A stretch of DNA of 64,000 bases from Nibrella viscosa (GTDB lineage: Bacteria; Bacteroidota; Bacteroidia; Cytophagales; Spirosomataceae), in assembly GCF_039541875.1 (NCBI RefSeq), contig NZ_BAABHB010000003.1:186001-250000 (forward strand), in the 5' to 3' direction. Shown piece after piece: positions 23,194 to 31,491 of the stretch (its first letter is position 1; each line of letters begins with the position of its first letter). The notes below the pieces were generated by a model that did no database searches, was not told the origin of the DNA, and saw nothing but the letters and a program-made list of their open reading frames with translations. The translations under genes and the position numbers were made by a program.

Positions 23194-24687
23194 TCACTTC
23201 CAGAACGGCATTTCAGCTTTAGCGATCAGCAGTTTCCGGTTTTTGCCGTCTGCGTCCATTGTCATAAGCTGAACAGCGCCCGTGCCGGTGTTATCGGCGT
23301 TGGTAAAAATGATTCGGGCACCGTTGGGCGAAAAGCGGGGTTCCAGGTCGTTGGTACCGGCTTCTTTGTAGCCGGTGGCAGTGCTCGTGCCGGCGGAGAG
23401 GTTTGTAGTTGTCTTCCTGGCTATGTCGTACAGGAGAAGCTGCGAGTCGAGCTGGCGGCCCTGCCAGTCCTGAAGTGAGCCATAATCGGTAGCAAAGAGC
23501 AGCCTGGTGCCATCGACCGAAAATACCGGATTGCTCATGCGGTTACTTTTCCGACGGTACACCGTGGTGGTATCTTTGCCGGACGGCGACATCAGCACAA
23601 TGCGGTTGTCATATACACTGTAGCTGGTCAGGCGGGCGGCAATGCGGTTGCCCTGTGAGGTCCAGTCGCAGCCGGCGAAGAAGTAGCCCGTTGCCAGTTC
23701 AGATACCAGCCGTAAGCCATTGCCGTCGGTTCCTATGGCGTAGAGTCTGTTGTTGCTGGGGTAGAGAAGCTGGGTGCCGTCCGGCGACCAGCAGAACGAG
23801 AGATCCAGGGGCATTATTCCGGCAACGGGTGTTGAGGTAAGCCGGTGTAGCTCACTGCCGTCGCGGTTCATCAGGTAGATGTGCAGATCAGTTTGGGCGT
23901 TCGAGATAAAAGCGATACGCTTCCGGTCCGGGCTGACGACCGGCCGCCAGTTACTGCCTTCGGTCGTTAGCTGAATTTCTTCACTGGTGCCGTTGGAGGT
24001 AAAAATCTGGTAGCGGCTGTTTATTTTTTTGGCATATACGTAGGCAAAGTCGGGAAACTCCATCGTGCGGAACCGCCAGGTCTTGCCGTTTACATTGTTG
24101 CTACCGTCCGATACCTTAACCTGCCAGGTGTACGTTGTGCCGTACAGTAGGCCTTTGACTACCAGTGAATCGGCTTTGATGCCGGAGAATACCTGGGGGG
24201 CGTCGGTGCTGCCCTCCCGGATTAGCGTAATGTCGTACGTGAGCGGATCATTGTCGGGGTCCGTCGATTTCCACATCAGGGTCGTGGTCGTTGGTACCGC
24301 TTTGGCTTCGCTGGCTGGTCTGACAAGCATCGGTTCCGTGGGTGCACGGTCGTTGTACGCCAGGTAAATTACCGTTGTTGCGGTCATGCTCTGGGTAAGA
24401 TCCACCGTCTCTGAGCGGTCCTGATACCCTTCTTTAGTGGCTTGCAGGGTGTATTTTCCAACCGCAATGGTATCCATCCGGAAATGACCGGTGGTATCTG
24501 TTTTGGTGATGCGCCCCGAGGGACTCAGGCGAACTACGGCTTTGCTGACGAAGCGGCCGGTTTTTTTATCGATTACCTGACCGCTGACGGCACCGTACCG
24601 CTGCGGCTCTACGGTGAAGTCTTCGTTGCAACCCCAGATCAGCGTTAGCAGAAAGACAATCAGGAGGAGGTTAGTAAACGGTTTCAT
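23194..24687 (-). CDS. Lipoprotein with carboxypeptidase-like, Fn3-like and TolB-type propeller domains
   Basis: A 497-residue lipoprotein: the signal ends at the lipobox LIWGC (Cys20). Residues ~32-110 form a carboxypeptidase-regulatory-like fold (VSGQVIDKKTGRFVSKAVV, GKYTLQATKEGYQ). Residues ~115-205 look like a fibronectin-type domain (LMWKSTDPDNDPLTYDITL, TYTWQVKVSDG). Residues ~220-495 hold PD40/WD40-like propeller strands (WRPVVSPDRKRIAF, FCWSPDGTQLLY, PVFSVDGTRLLFA, PRFSPNGARIIF). It follows csgG by 48 nt and is the last gene before a terminator, so it probably belongs to the curli unit. A role in anchoring or assembling the fibre is inference. Confidence 0.8.
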   Translation of the reverse strand: MKPFTNLLLIVFLLTLIWGCNEDFTVEPQRYGAVSGQVIDKKTGRFVSKAVVRLSPSGRITKTDTTGHFRMDTIAVGKYTLQATKEGYQDRSETVDLTQSMTATTVIYLAYNDRAPTEPMLVRPASEAKAVPTTTTLMWKSTDPDNDPLTYDITLIREGSTDAPQVFSGIKADSLVVKGLLYGTTYTWQVKVSDGSNNVNGKTWRFRTMEFPDFAYVYAKKINSRYQIFTSNGTSEEIQLTTEGSNWRPVVSPDRKRIAFISNAQTDLHIYLMNRDGSELHRLTSTPVAGIMPLDLSFCWSPDGTQLLYPSNNRLYAIGTDGNGLRLVSELATGYFFAGCDWTSQGNRIAARLTSYSVYDNRIVLMSPSGKDTTTVYRRKSNRMSNPVFSVDGTRLLFATDYGSLQDWQGRQLDSQLLLYDIARKTTTNLSAGTSTATGYKEAGTNDLEPRFSPNGARIIFTNADNTGTGAVQLMTMDADGKNRKLLIAKAEMPFWK

Positions 24688-24735
24688 GTTGTTGATTGGT
24701 TAATGTGTTGGTCGGTTAACTGACTGATTATCAAA

Positions 24736-26142
24736 TTATTTCCGAACAGGGAGTTGGCGACTGGCTGAGCGGCCGAGATAGAACGACAGGCCGGCCGAGC
24801 CGCGCAGGTAGTAGTCGTAATAGCGGCCGGATACGACTCCATCCAGAGCGTCGGTCATAGGCTGCTGGTATTCGAGCATAGTGCGCAGGCCGACTTTGTT
24901 GCTCAGGGCGATTTCTGTGCCCATGCCGCCGTTCAGCAGCAAATGACTTTTGCCTTTGATCTCGACGGGTGAGGTGCCGGCCCGACAGGCGATCATGCCG
25001 ATACCGGCATACAGTATGGGCGTAATGCGCCGGAGCGGCAATGACCGGTACACCAGGTTACCCTGTAGGGTACTGACGGGGCAATTGAATCGCTGATCGC
25101 TGCCGAGCGTACCGGCTCCGGCATTTACCTGTAGCCCGAAATGCCGGGTCAGATACACATCGGCGGCTAATCCATAACCTGTGCGGATACCCTGGGTAGC
25201 GTAGTCGCCGTGGTAGCGCCAGGCTGCTACGTAGGGGTGCAGCGTCAGACGCGACGGTTCTACCGTGTTCCGGGCACCGTATACATCAGTCTGGCTCATT
25301 TCCTGTTTTTCGCGGGCGTAGGCGGCCAGTGCCTGCTCTGCCTGTTCGGCCAGTTTGTCGTCGACACCCCACAGGCCATCCTGAATGCCTTCCAGCACCA
25401 GCGCCTGCACGGCTTTTTCAATGGCTTCGGTCACGGCCATCTGCGACGGCTCGTTGGTAGCGTAACCTGTCTCGGCTTCCAGTAGCCGCTTGAAACGAAC
25501 GTAGCGGAAAATACCGGCATCAACCGCCTGCGACAGCAGCGTTTTAGAGGTGTACACCGTTTTCAGAATTTTGCCGGACTTGGTCGCTACCGCCCGCAGG
25601 TATACGGTCACCCGATCTTGCCGGTACTGACTGGAACCACCCGTGCCGAAAAAGCGCATACCGGCCCCGCCCGTAATAGTATTGACATCGTACGACACAA
25701 TGCCGCCTTCGAGAATGACCCCCGCAAACAGTAGGGGCGGGAGGTTTATGCCCTCTTTCTGGTACTGGCTTGAGCTTAATTGAATAATCTTCCGCTCGTT
25801 CAGCAGGTCGCTAACGTTTTCGCGTTCGATGGGTACAAACCAGCCGCTTTCTTCCAGCGCCTTCAGCAGGATATTGGTGGTACCCTGCGAAACGGCGGTC
25901 GACCAGTTGCCACCGGTCTCCGAGGCTTTGTATTGCCCGGTCTGATCCTTGAATTTATAGACGGCAGCAACAATCTTCTCTTTTGGGGCGGGCAGTTTGC
26001 GAAGTTCGGGGGTGATGGTTGTCTCTTCGCCAAGTCGGGCCGACTGAGTGCGCGTTGGCTGGTTGAAGTAGGTGCTGCATCCAGTCAGCAGTGATAAAGA
26101 AGTTAGCAGGAGAATGCCCTGAATGCCAGATATGTGTAACAT
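24736..26142 (-). CDS. csgG: Curli secretion channel CsgG with extra C-terminal beta-rich domain
   Basis: A 468-residue lipoprotein (lipobox LLTGC, Cys22). Residues ~45-285 match CsgG, the nonameric outer-membrane channel for curlin export: AVYKFKDQTGQYK, LLKALEESGWFVPIERENV, LLNERKIIQ, PPLLFAGVILEGGIVSYD and YRQDRVTVYLRAVATKSGKIL. E. coli CsgG is about 277 residues. Here ~180 further residues follow with alternating strand-like sequence (LHPYVAAWRY, GYGLAADVYLTRHFGLQV, ITPILYAGIGM, GLRTMLEYQQ, LSFYLGR) ending like a small OmpA/OprF-type barrel. It lies 39 nt downstream of csgF. Confidence 0.93.
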   Translation of the reverse strand: MLHISGIQGILLLTSLSLLTGCSTYFNQPTRTQSARLGEETTITPELRKLPAPKEKIVAAVYKFKDQTGQYKASETGGNWSTAVSQGTTNILLKALEESGWFVPIERENVSDLLNERKIIQLSSSQYQKEGINLPPLLFAGVILEGGIVSYDVNTITGGAGMRFFGTGGSSQYRQDRVTVYLRAVATKSGKILKTVYTSKTLLSQAVDAGIFRYVRFKRLLEAETGYATNEPSQMAVTEAIEKAVQALVLEGIQDGLWGVDDKLAEQAEQALAAYAREKQEMSQTDVYGARNTVEPSRLTLHPYVAAWRYHGDYATQGIRTGYGLAADVYLTRHFGLQVNAGAGTLGSDQRFNCPVSTLQGNLVYRSLPLRRITPILYAGIGMIACRAGTSPVEIKGKSHLLLNGGMGTEIALSNKVGLRTMLEYQQPMTDALDGVVSGRYYDYYLRGSAGLSFYLGRSASRQLPVRK

Positions 26143-26181
26143 GGCTAATTTTGTTTAAGGAGTTTGTGACGATGAGAAAGG

Positions 26182-26604
26182 TCAGAAGTAGGGTACGGTG
26201 ATGGTGCTTTCACCGCCTTTGCCGTCGGTGACCCGAATCAGAATGCCTTCGGCCGAATTAGAGATAACCACCTGCATGTCGCCAAACTGGTACGACCCTT
26301 CTTTCAGGCCACCTTCGCTGAATTGCTTGTCGATCAGATCGCGGGTGATGCGGCTCATAAGCTGGCGTTGCAGCGACTCGGTCATTTCGTCGACGGGGGA
26401 GCGCTTCAGCGAGCCGAAACCGGGGGCGTTTTTTGCGGCATTGGGATCTTTGAACGTATCCTGCGCCTGCGCCGAACTGAGCATCCATTGGTAATTGAAG
26501 GTATTGCCGCCGAAGGCCGGGTTCATGGGCCGGTAGGTGAGCCCCTGCGCCTGAACCTTGTAAGCGCCGAGCGAAAAGAGAAAGAGGATAAATAGCTTTT
26601 TCAT
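26182..26604 (-). CDS. csgF: Curli assembly protein CsgF
   Basis: A 140-residue secreted protein (signal to ...KVQAQ), close to the E. coli length. The mature N-terminus GLTYRPMNPAFGGNTFN is the conserved CsgF segment that inserts in the CsgG channel and caps it on the outside, and NxxWLLxxAxxQ is recognisable as YQWMLSSAQAQD. In E. coli CsgF couples secretion to nucleation by CsgB. Gene order csgE-csgF-csgG is kept. Confidence 0.95.
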   Translation of the reverse strand: MKKLFILFLFSLGAYKVQAQGLTYRPMNPAFGGNTFNYQWMLSSAQAQDTFKDPNAAKNAPGFGSLKRSPVDEMTESLQRQLMSRITRDLIDKQFSEGGLKEGSYQFGDMQVVISNSAEGILIRVTDGKGGESTITVPYF

Positions 26605-26679
26605 ATGCAGTCGATATTGAGTGTTGTTCCGACTGTATATATGGTAGAGTGGGGGGAGGTTAACAGGGGAAGAGGAAAT

Positions 26680-26775
26680 AGTTATAAGTGAAGAGTTAAG
26701 ACGGGGCCGCCCGACGGTTATGAGTTATGCGGCTTCGGCCGTCCGATGACGCCAGCAATTCTTAAGCTGACTCTA
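26680..26775 (+). repeat. Heptad-repeat element 4, degenerate (TTAAGAG family)
   Basis: The left arm 26680-26701 reads AGTTATA, AGTGAAG, AGTTAAG. It is followed by the core ACGGGGCCGCCCGACGGTTA (26701-26720), nearly identical to element 2. The right arm is decayed (CAATTCTTAAGCTGACTCTA) and contains the csgE stop codon. It lies in the csgE-csgF gap, inside the curli operon. Confidence 0.65.
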
Positions 26776-27243
26776 CTTGCTCAGTTGCTGCTGCACCTCC
26801 TGGTAGCTGGTCAGCGATTCGCGGACGATTTCTACGGCGTTGAGGGCATAGTCTGCCAGCAGGTCCTGGCGGGCCTGCACAAACTGCTGCCAGACCGGTT
26901 CGCCGTCAATCGTAATCTGAATCTGGCAGGCGGTGCCGGGTGAGGGGATTTCTTCAATGGCGATAACGATCCAGTTGGCCATTTTAACAGCCGGTGTCTG
27001 CTTACACACCTGTGCAGTATCGCCCTCGGCAGTTGGGGCTGTCCAATGCTGATAAAACAGGTCGTAGAAGTCCCGGCCCACTTTGGAGCGGGAGTTGTCG
27101 ACCACAAGGCTGGTGCCGCCCATATCGGCCAGGGCAGGCTCTTCCGGGTTTCGAACGCCATCCGTACTTTTGCCCATATGAGATACCTGAGCAAACGCCA
27201 GAGAGGGCAGGGCAATCAGTAGCAGGAAGAGTAATGGTTTCAT
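26773..27243 (-). CDS. csgE: Curli assembly chaperone CsgE
   Basis: A 156-residue secreted protein (signal MKPLLFLLLIALPSLAFA). The mature part carries CsgE features: LVVDNSRSKVGRDFYDLFYQ, NWIVIAIEEIPSPGTACQI and GEPVWQQFVQARQDLLADY. CsgE caps the periplasmic side of CsgG and selects curlin for export. It starts 2 nt after the CsgB-like gene's stop, so the two are translationally close. Its last codons and stop lie in a degenerate heptad element. Confidence 0.93.
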   Translation of the reverse strand: MKPLLFLLLIALPSLAFAQVSHMGKSTDGVRNPEEPALADMGGTSLVVDNSRSKVGRDFYDLFYQHWTAPTAEGDTAQVCKQTPAVKMANWIVIAIEEIPSPGTACQIQITIDGEPVWQQFVQARQDLLADYALNAVEIVRESLTSYQEVQQQLSK

Positions 27244-27245
27244 GG

Positions 27246-27692
27246 TCAGAAGTTGTTTTTGATGATGAGTTGCATACCACCGGTCTGCTCAATGCGCATG
27301 GGTATTCCGCCCGGTAGTGATCCGCCATCCTGAATCAGGCGGTTGTTGTCGCCCCGTTGCAGCACCTCCAGTTGCCGGTGGTTCTGCTGGCGGGAATGCC
27401 ACTGAGCCAGGTTGTTGTCGCCCTGCTGCGAGAAGGAGTATTGGTTATCGTTACCCGAAATGTCCAGGTCCAGTACATTGTTGATACCCTGCTGCTGGAG
27501 GTTGATCTGATTGCCGGCTCCTTTGTCCTGTAGCTGGATCTGGTTCAGTTGTCCGCTTTGCAGCAGGATAATCTCGTTACTAAGCGGAGTTTTTAGAGCT
27601 GGCTGCACACCTGGCTTACAGGTAAACTCTGACTGAGCCGATGCCGCTACCGATAGCAGGCTGAACAGGAGGAGGAAGAAAAATCGTATCAT
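27246..27692 (-). CDS. Small curlin-repeat protein, CsgB-like (possible nucleator)
   Basis: A 148-residue secreted protein (signal to ...ASAQ). The centre holds four or five curlin-type units with Q-x-G-x2-N spacing: LLQSGQLNQIQLQ, DKGAGNQINLQ, QQGINNVLDL, ISGNDNQYSFSQ and QQGDNNLAQW. It differs from the three large subunits in being short, starting with a non-repeat EFTCKPGVQPALKT segment containing a lone cysteine, and ending with a non-repeat IPMRIEQTGGMQLIIKNNF tail. Placement next to csgE and short length fit a nucleating minor subunit (CsgB role), but that assignment is inference. Confidence 0.8.
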   Translation of the reverse strand: MIRFFFLLLFSLLSVAASAQSEFTCKPGVQPALKTPLSNEIILLQSGQLNQIQLQDKGAGNQINLQQQGINNVLDLDISGNDNQYSFSQQGDNNLAQWHSRQQNHRQLEVLQRGDNNRLIQDGGSLPGGIPMRIEQTGGMQLIIKNNF

Positions 27693-27714
27693 GGCGGTGT
27701 GATGGTTGGTTTAA

Positions 27715-27739
27715 GCCGGCTCCGTACAAAGGAGCCGGC
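27715..27739 (-). terminator. Intercistronic hairpin between large curlins and secretion genes
   Basis: A 9-bp GC-rich stem (GCCGGCTCC at 27715-27723, complement 27731-27739) has a 7-nt loop. It lies just after the stop of the third large curlin gene on the minus strand. No U-tract follows, so partial termination or protection of the upstream mRNA is more likely than full termination. It would keep subunit expression above that of csgE/F/G. Confidence 0.5.
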
Positions 27740-27748
27740 GTTGATGGT

Positions 27749-28669
27749 TCAATGTAATCCCTGCGTAACGGTAGCCGTATTGTTGTTGCCAACCTGACTG
27801 AAGCGCAGCACGTTGCCGTCGCCGGTTTGGATGAGGTTAAGCACATTCCCATAGCCTTGTTGCATACCATATAGATCAGTGGGCTGAATAGGTATAAGCT
27901 TGTTATTGTTTCCCTCCTGTAGTATGGTAGCCGCATTCGCTCCTCCTGACTGAGTGAGCGCTACGCTATTGCTCAGTCCGGTCTGGGTAACAGTTAGGCT
28001 GTTTTCACCCCATTGTTGAACATTAACCGAATTCTGGTTTCCTGTTTGATCAACGGTAGCCGTGTTGTATGATCCATCCCTATTGATTAGAACAGAGTTG
28101 TAATCACCCGTTTGTGCAATAGAGGTTTGGTTATTACTTCCATAAAAAGAATTATCCAGACTGAAATTTCCGGTGCCTGTCTGAACACTAGAAGACTGAT
28201 TGTTGCTACCTTCAGCGTATTGAATACTACTTTTGTTTTCGCTGCCTAGCTGGCTAATACTAAATTGATTATTTGACCCTTTAGCATTAGCAATGCTGGA
28301 GTTGTCATTGCCTTCCTGTTGAATACTTACTTTGTTTCCGGTTCCGTACTGAAGTGAGGCTGAGCTGAAATTGGCATCGCCTACCTGAGAAATAGAAACT
28401 TCGCTACCTGTAACGGCATTGGCATTCAGATAGACCTGATTGTTGTTACCTGTGCTTGATACATCCCCTTTTGTAGTGGTGCCCTGAACAGTATAAAAAA
28501 CTTGGTTATTATCTCCCTTTACGTTGATCGCACCGGTATTACCCGTTCCTTTTTGTGTAACGGGAGTAGTATTACCATTGCCCGTCTGGCTGAGCAAAAG
28601 GGTGTTTGATTGGGCGAAAGCGGCTGACATAGAAGCAGCCGTTAGCAGTGAAAGCATTAGTTTTTTCAT
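27749..28669 (-). CDS. Curlin-repeat amyloid subunit 3 (CsgA-like)
   Basis: A 306-residue secreted protein (signal ...MSAAFA/QSN). Nearly all of the mature part is curlin-type repeats with N/Q/G/S-rich strand-turn units of about 20-23 residues (for example SQTGNGNTTPVTQKGTGNT, AIAQ-like VSISQVGDANFS, VDQTGNQNSVNV, TVTQTGLSNSVALTQ). The C-terminal block IQTGDGNVLRFSQVGNNNTATVTQ is almost identical to those of the two other large subunits. It should form extracellular beta-helical amyloid fibres exported through CsgG. It is the large-subunit gene closest to the secretion genes and is followed by an intercistronic hairpin. Confidence 0.88.
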   Translation of the reverse strand: MKKLMLSLLTAASMSAAFAQSNTLLLSQTGNGNTTPVTQKGTGNTGAINVKGDNNQVFYTVQGTTTKGDVSSTGNNNQVYLNANAVTGSEVSISQVGDANFSSASLQYGTGNKVSIQQEGNDNSSIANAKGSNNQFSISQLGSENKSSIQYAEGSNNQSSSVQTGTGNFSLDNSFYGSNNQTSIAQTGDYNSVLINRDGSYNTATVDQTGNQNSVNVQQWGENSLTVTQTGLSNSVALTQSGGANAATILQEGNNNKLIPIQPTDLYGMQQGYGNVLNLIQTGDGNVLRFSQVGNNNTATVTQGLH

Positions 28670-28718
28670 GGTGAATAAAAGATTACATTGTGAAAGATGT
28701 TCAAGACTGGAAGCAGAC

Positions 28719-29684
28719 CTAATTCTGAGGGCCTTGCGTCACCGTAGCGGTGTTGTTGTTGCCGGTCTGGCCGAAACGTAAGGTATTACCGTCGCCGGTT
28801 TGGGTCAGATTCAGCATGTTGCCGGCTCCTGATTGCCTGGCGTTGTTGTCGTATGGGAAATAGCTTGACGGAGCAAAACCCTGAAGTGTGTTGCTGTTGC
28901 CTTCCTGGATAATCGTGGCTGTATTTCCATACGATGTTTGTTCAAGTCTGGCCGTGTTGACATTACCCGATTGAGAAATGCTTGCCTGATTGCCAGCCCC
29001 CCATCCCTGTACCTGAGCATATCCCGTGTTACCGTTGCCGGATTGCGTAATGGTCAGTTGATTGTTACTGCTGTAGCCGGTATTAACGTTTGCATCATTA
29101 TTATTGCCGGTTTGAGCTATACTCAACTGGTTATTACTGCCTTCGATAGCCGTAGCATAGCCTGAGTTACCATCACCAGTTTGGGTAATGGTGGCGTTAT
29201 TACTATTTCCCGTGTAAAATAGGGCCTCTCCTGCGTTCCGGCTACCGGTTTGCTTCACTGTCGTTATGTTATAACTCCCCTCACTACCGCCGGCCACCGC
29301 ATAATTAGCATCTCCCGTCTGTGAGACAAAAGCCTCGTTCTGATTGCCCGACCAGGCAACACCCACAGCCACATAGTTACCATTACCCTTCGTCGAAGCG
29401 GTAGCTTTGTTACTGTTTCCCTCCTGGATTAAAAACGTTGAATTGTCATCACCGACCACCGTAACTGAGCCTATGTTGTTGTTGCCCTTCTGGAGCATAG
29501 GCAGTTGTTGGTCCATATGGTTAAAACTGCCCAATTGGCTTGCCGATAGTTGATTACCACTGCCTTGCTGGGCAATCTGGGCCTGGTTGCTGTTGCCGCT
29601 CTGGCTGAGGGACGCGGTGTTCGACTGGGCATAGGCGGCAGACATAGCGCTAGCTGCCAGCGCGGATAAAATTAGCTTTTTCAT
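28719..29684 (-). CDS. Curlin-repeat amyloid subunit 2 (CsgA-like)
   Basis: A 321-residue secreted protein (MKKLILSALAASAMSAAYA signal). The mature part opens with QSNTASLSQSGNSNQAQIAQ and is repetitive throughout (Q-x-G-x2-N pairs about every 20-25 residues, with occasional longer loops such as EGSYNITTVKQTGSRNAGE). It ends with TQTGDGNTLRFGQTGNNNTA. A short non-repeat insert, FAPSSYFPYDN, lies near the C-terminus; the other two large subunits have inserts at the same place. Role as for the other large subunits. Confidence 0.88.
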   Translation of the reverse strand: MKKLILSALAASAMSAAYAQSNTASLSQSGNSNQAQIAQQGSGNQLSASQLGSFNHMDQQLPMLQKGNNNIGSVTVVGDDNSTFLIQEGNSNKATASTKGNGNYVAVGVAWSGNQNEAFVSQTGDANYAVAGGSEGSYNITTVKQTGSRNAGEALFYTGNSNNATITQTGDGNSGYATAIEGSNNQLSIAQTGNNNDANVNTGYSSNNQLTITQSGNGNTGYAQVQGWGAGNQASISQSGNVNTARLEQTSYGNTATIIQEGNSNTLQGFAPSSYFPYDNNARQSGAGNMLNLTQTGDGNTLRFGQTGNNNTATVTQGPQN

Positions 29685-29735
29685 GATTGGTAATTGTTTA
29701 TAGGAGATAGGGTAAAATGTGTTAAACGTAGCGGC

Positions 29736-30149
29736 TTACCACTTAGGGCCGGCCGAAGGCGGTGGGCTCTTCCGTTTCGGTCGGCCCGGCGGCAGGCTGT
29801 CCAGGGGCTGTACGCTGATGCGGGTGCCGGTCTCGTCAGACTGGATGATGCTCACCTGGTTGCCCTGCCCGGTCTGGTAAACGGTTGCCGACTGATCGCC
29901 GTCCTGGCGGATAAGTACCTGGGTACCCTGGCTGGTTTGTGTCACCGCCACCGAGCGGCCGTGTCCCTGCTGCTGAATGCTGATCACGTTAGCGGTTGCC
30001 GGGCGATTGCCGGCCTGAGCAACCACGCTGGTATCACCGTCGGCAGCACGGGAGCCGCTGCCGCTCCGGCGGAGCGGCAGCGTGTCGGATTGGGCATAGA
30101 CGGCAGATATACAGCCAAGCCCCAGGAGCGATAGAATTACCGTTTTCAT
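29736..30149 (-). CDS. Degenerate curlin paralogue with basic proline-rich tail
   Basis: A 137-residue secreted protein whose signal and mature start (AVYAQSDTLPLRRSGSGSR) align with the large subunits (AQSNTLSLSQTGNGNQ), but with the amyloid Q and N positions changed to R and S. Three or four recognisable units remain in the middle (VISIQQQGHGRSVAVTQ, VLIRQDGDQSATVYQ, GQGNQVSIIQ). The C-terminus is non-repeat, proline-rich and basic (PPGRPKRKSPPPSAGPKW). Its location between two large subunit genes suggests a minor fibre component, capping protein or anchor rather than a bulk subunit. This is inference. Confidence 0.75.
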   Translation of the reverse strand: MKTVILSLLGLGCISAVYAQSDTLPLRRSGSGSRAADGDTSVVAQAGNRPATANVISIQQQGHGRSVAVTQTSQGTQVLIRQDGDQSATVYQTGQGNQVSIIQSDETGTRISVQPLDSLPPGRPKRKSPPPSAGPKW

Positions 30150-30193
30150 AGTGATAGGAACGTTTAGAGGAAAAGACGAAAGAAAACTGGCTG

Positions 30194-31240
30194 TTACCGG
30201 CCCTGCGTCACCGTAGCCGTGTTGCCGTTGCCGGTCTGGCTAAACCGCAGCATGTTGCCGTCACCCGTTTGGGTCAGAGTCAGGGTATTGCCCACCCCAC
30301 TCTGGCTTGCAAAGGAAGACGTAAGACCCGTTAACGTGTTGCTGTTACCCTCCTGACGTATGGTGGCTGCGTGCAATGATCCGTTCTGAGAGAGATAGGC
30401 CGTGTTGACGTTACCCTGTTGGGTAACGCTGGCCGTGTTACTGTTACCCGGTTGCGATACATTAGCCAGGTTTCCTTCGCCGGTCTGGGCGATATACGTC
30501 TGATTATAGTTCCCCTGTCCGAAATTTATGCCACCCGTATGGCTGGTAACAGCCGAATTGCCATTGCCATTCTGTTCAATGGTTATTTGATTGTCTGAGC
30601 TATACCAGATGTTTACATTGCTTTGGTTATCAGCGCCATTCTGTGTCACACTTACCTGATTATTGCTGCTGAAGAAGGCAGGCGTGTACGAATCATAGCC
30701 CCTGGCTGTCACATTGCTCTGGTTATTCTCGCCGGTCTGTGCAATGGTCGCCTTGTTATTCCCGCCGTTGCCGAACAACACATTGCCTACATTGCCATTG
30801 CCCATCTGCTCAATGCTGATCTGACTGTGTCCCCCAATGAGGTCTGACGAAGTCGCTCCCGCCTGATTGTTGTCACCCAGTTGCTTTATCGAGGTTTCAT
30901 TGCCGCTACCGAAAGCATAGATACTACTGAGGTTGTTATTACCCGTTACCGACAGATCTCCGGTATTGCTGCTGCCACCCTGGGAAAACGAAAACTGGTT
31001 GCTGTTTCCGGTGATGTTAATAGCGCCGGTGTTGTTCTGACCTTGCTGAGAAACCTGACCATACAACCTGACCGTGTTTGCATCGCCGGTCTGACTGAGG
31101 GTTAACGTATTACCTAATCCTCGTTGCGTAACGGGAGCCTGGTTGCCATTACCTGTCTGGCTAAGGGATAGCGTATTGGACTGGGCGAAGACGGTGGCCG
31201 TACAGGCAGCCGCCAGGAGCGAAAGCATTGTTTTTTTCAT
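30194..31240 (-). CDS. Curlin-repeat amyloid subunit 1 (CsgA-like), first gene of the unit
   Basis: A 348-residue secreted protein when started at 31240 (MKKTMLSLLAAACTATVFA signal). An extension to 31312 adds 24 residues with no signal character and is rejected. The mature part is the longest curlin array here: QSNTLSLSQTGNGNQAPVTQ at the start, then about 14 units, ending TQTGDGNMLRFSQTGNGNTA. It is the promoter-proximal gene of a minus-strand run down to 23194, and it is divergent from a sigma-factor gene 251 nt away, a likely regulator by position. Confidence 0.88.
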   Translation of the reverse strand: MKKTMLSLLAAACTATVFAQSNTLSLSQTGNGNQAPVTQRGLGNTLTLSQTGDANTVRLYGQVSQQGQNNTGAINITGNSNQFSFSQGGSSNTGDLSVTGNNNLSSIYAFGSGNETSIKQLGDNNQAGATSSDLIGGHSQISIEQMGNGNVGNVLFGNGGNNKATIAQTGENNQSNVTARGYDSYTPAFFSSNNQVSVTQNGADNQSNVNIWYSSDNQITIEQNGNGNSAVTSHTGGINFGQGNYNQTYIAQTGEGNLANVSQPGNSNTASVTQQGNVNTAYLSQNGSLHAATIRQEGNSNTLTGLTSSFASQSGVGNTLTLTQTGDGNMLRFSQTGNGNTATVTQGR

Positions 31241-31491
31241 GGTAATTAACGGATTAATGTGAATGAAACTGGATTGAATGAATTGTACAGAAGCCGGCCG
31301 GGAGCCGGTCATCTGGCTGTATATCCAGAAGTGGACGAGAGGTTAACAGTGAAGAGAAAAATTCTTGAAATATGGTCGGAAATAAAAATTCAGGTGAGGC
31401 TGATAACTCAAGCCGGGAAAGGAAGATACCTAGATGGATTACAGTGATTCTGACCTGATGGCATTGGTTTTTGGCATTTAAATGAGTATCT
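31241..31491. other. Divergent intergenic region, curli operon / sigma factor gene
   Basis: These 251 nt should hold the promoters of both the curli unit (leftward) and the sigma-factor gene (rightward). No exact TAnnTTTG element was found on either strand, which would fit use of an alternative sigma factor. Only a weak GC hairpin (CCGGCCGGGAGCCGG near 31294) is visible. Confidence 0.45.

Noticed and set aside
27749..31240. Dense repeats considered as a CRISPR or tandem-repeat array
   Set aside because: The periodicity is at protein level (curlin units) with variable codons and spacing. There are no identical direct repeats with unique spacers.
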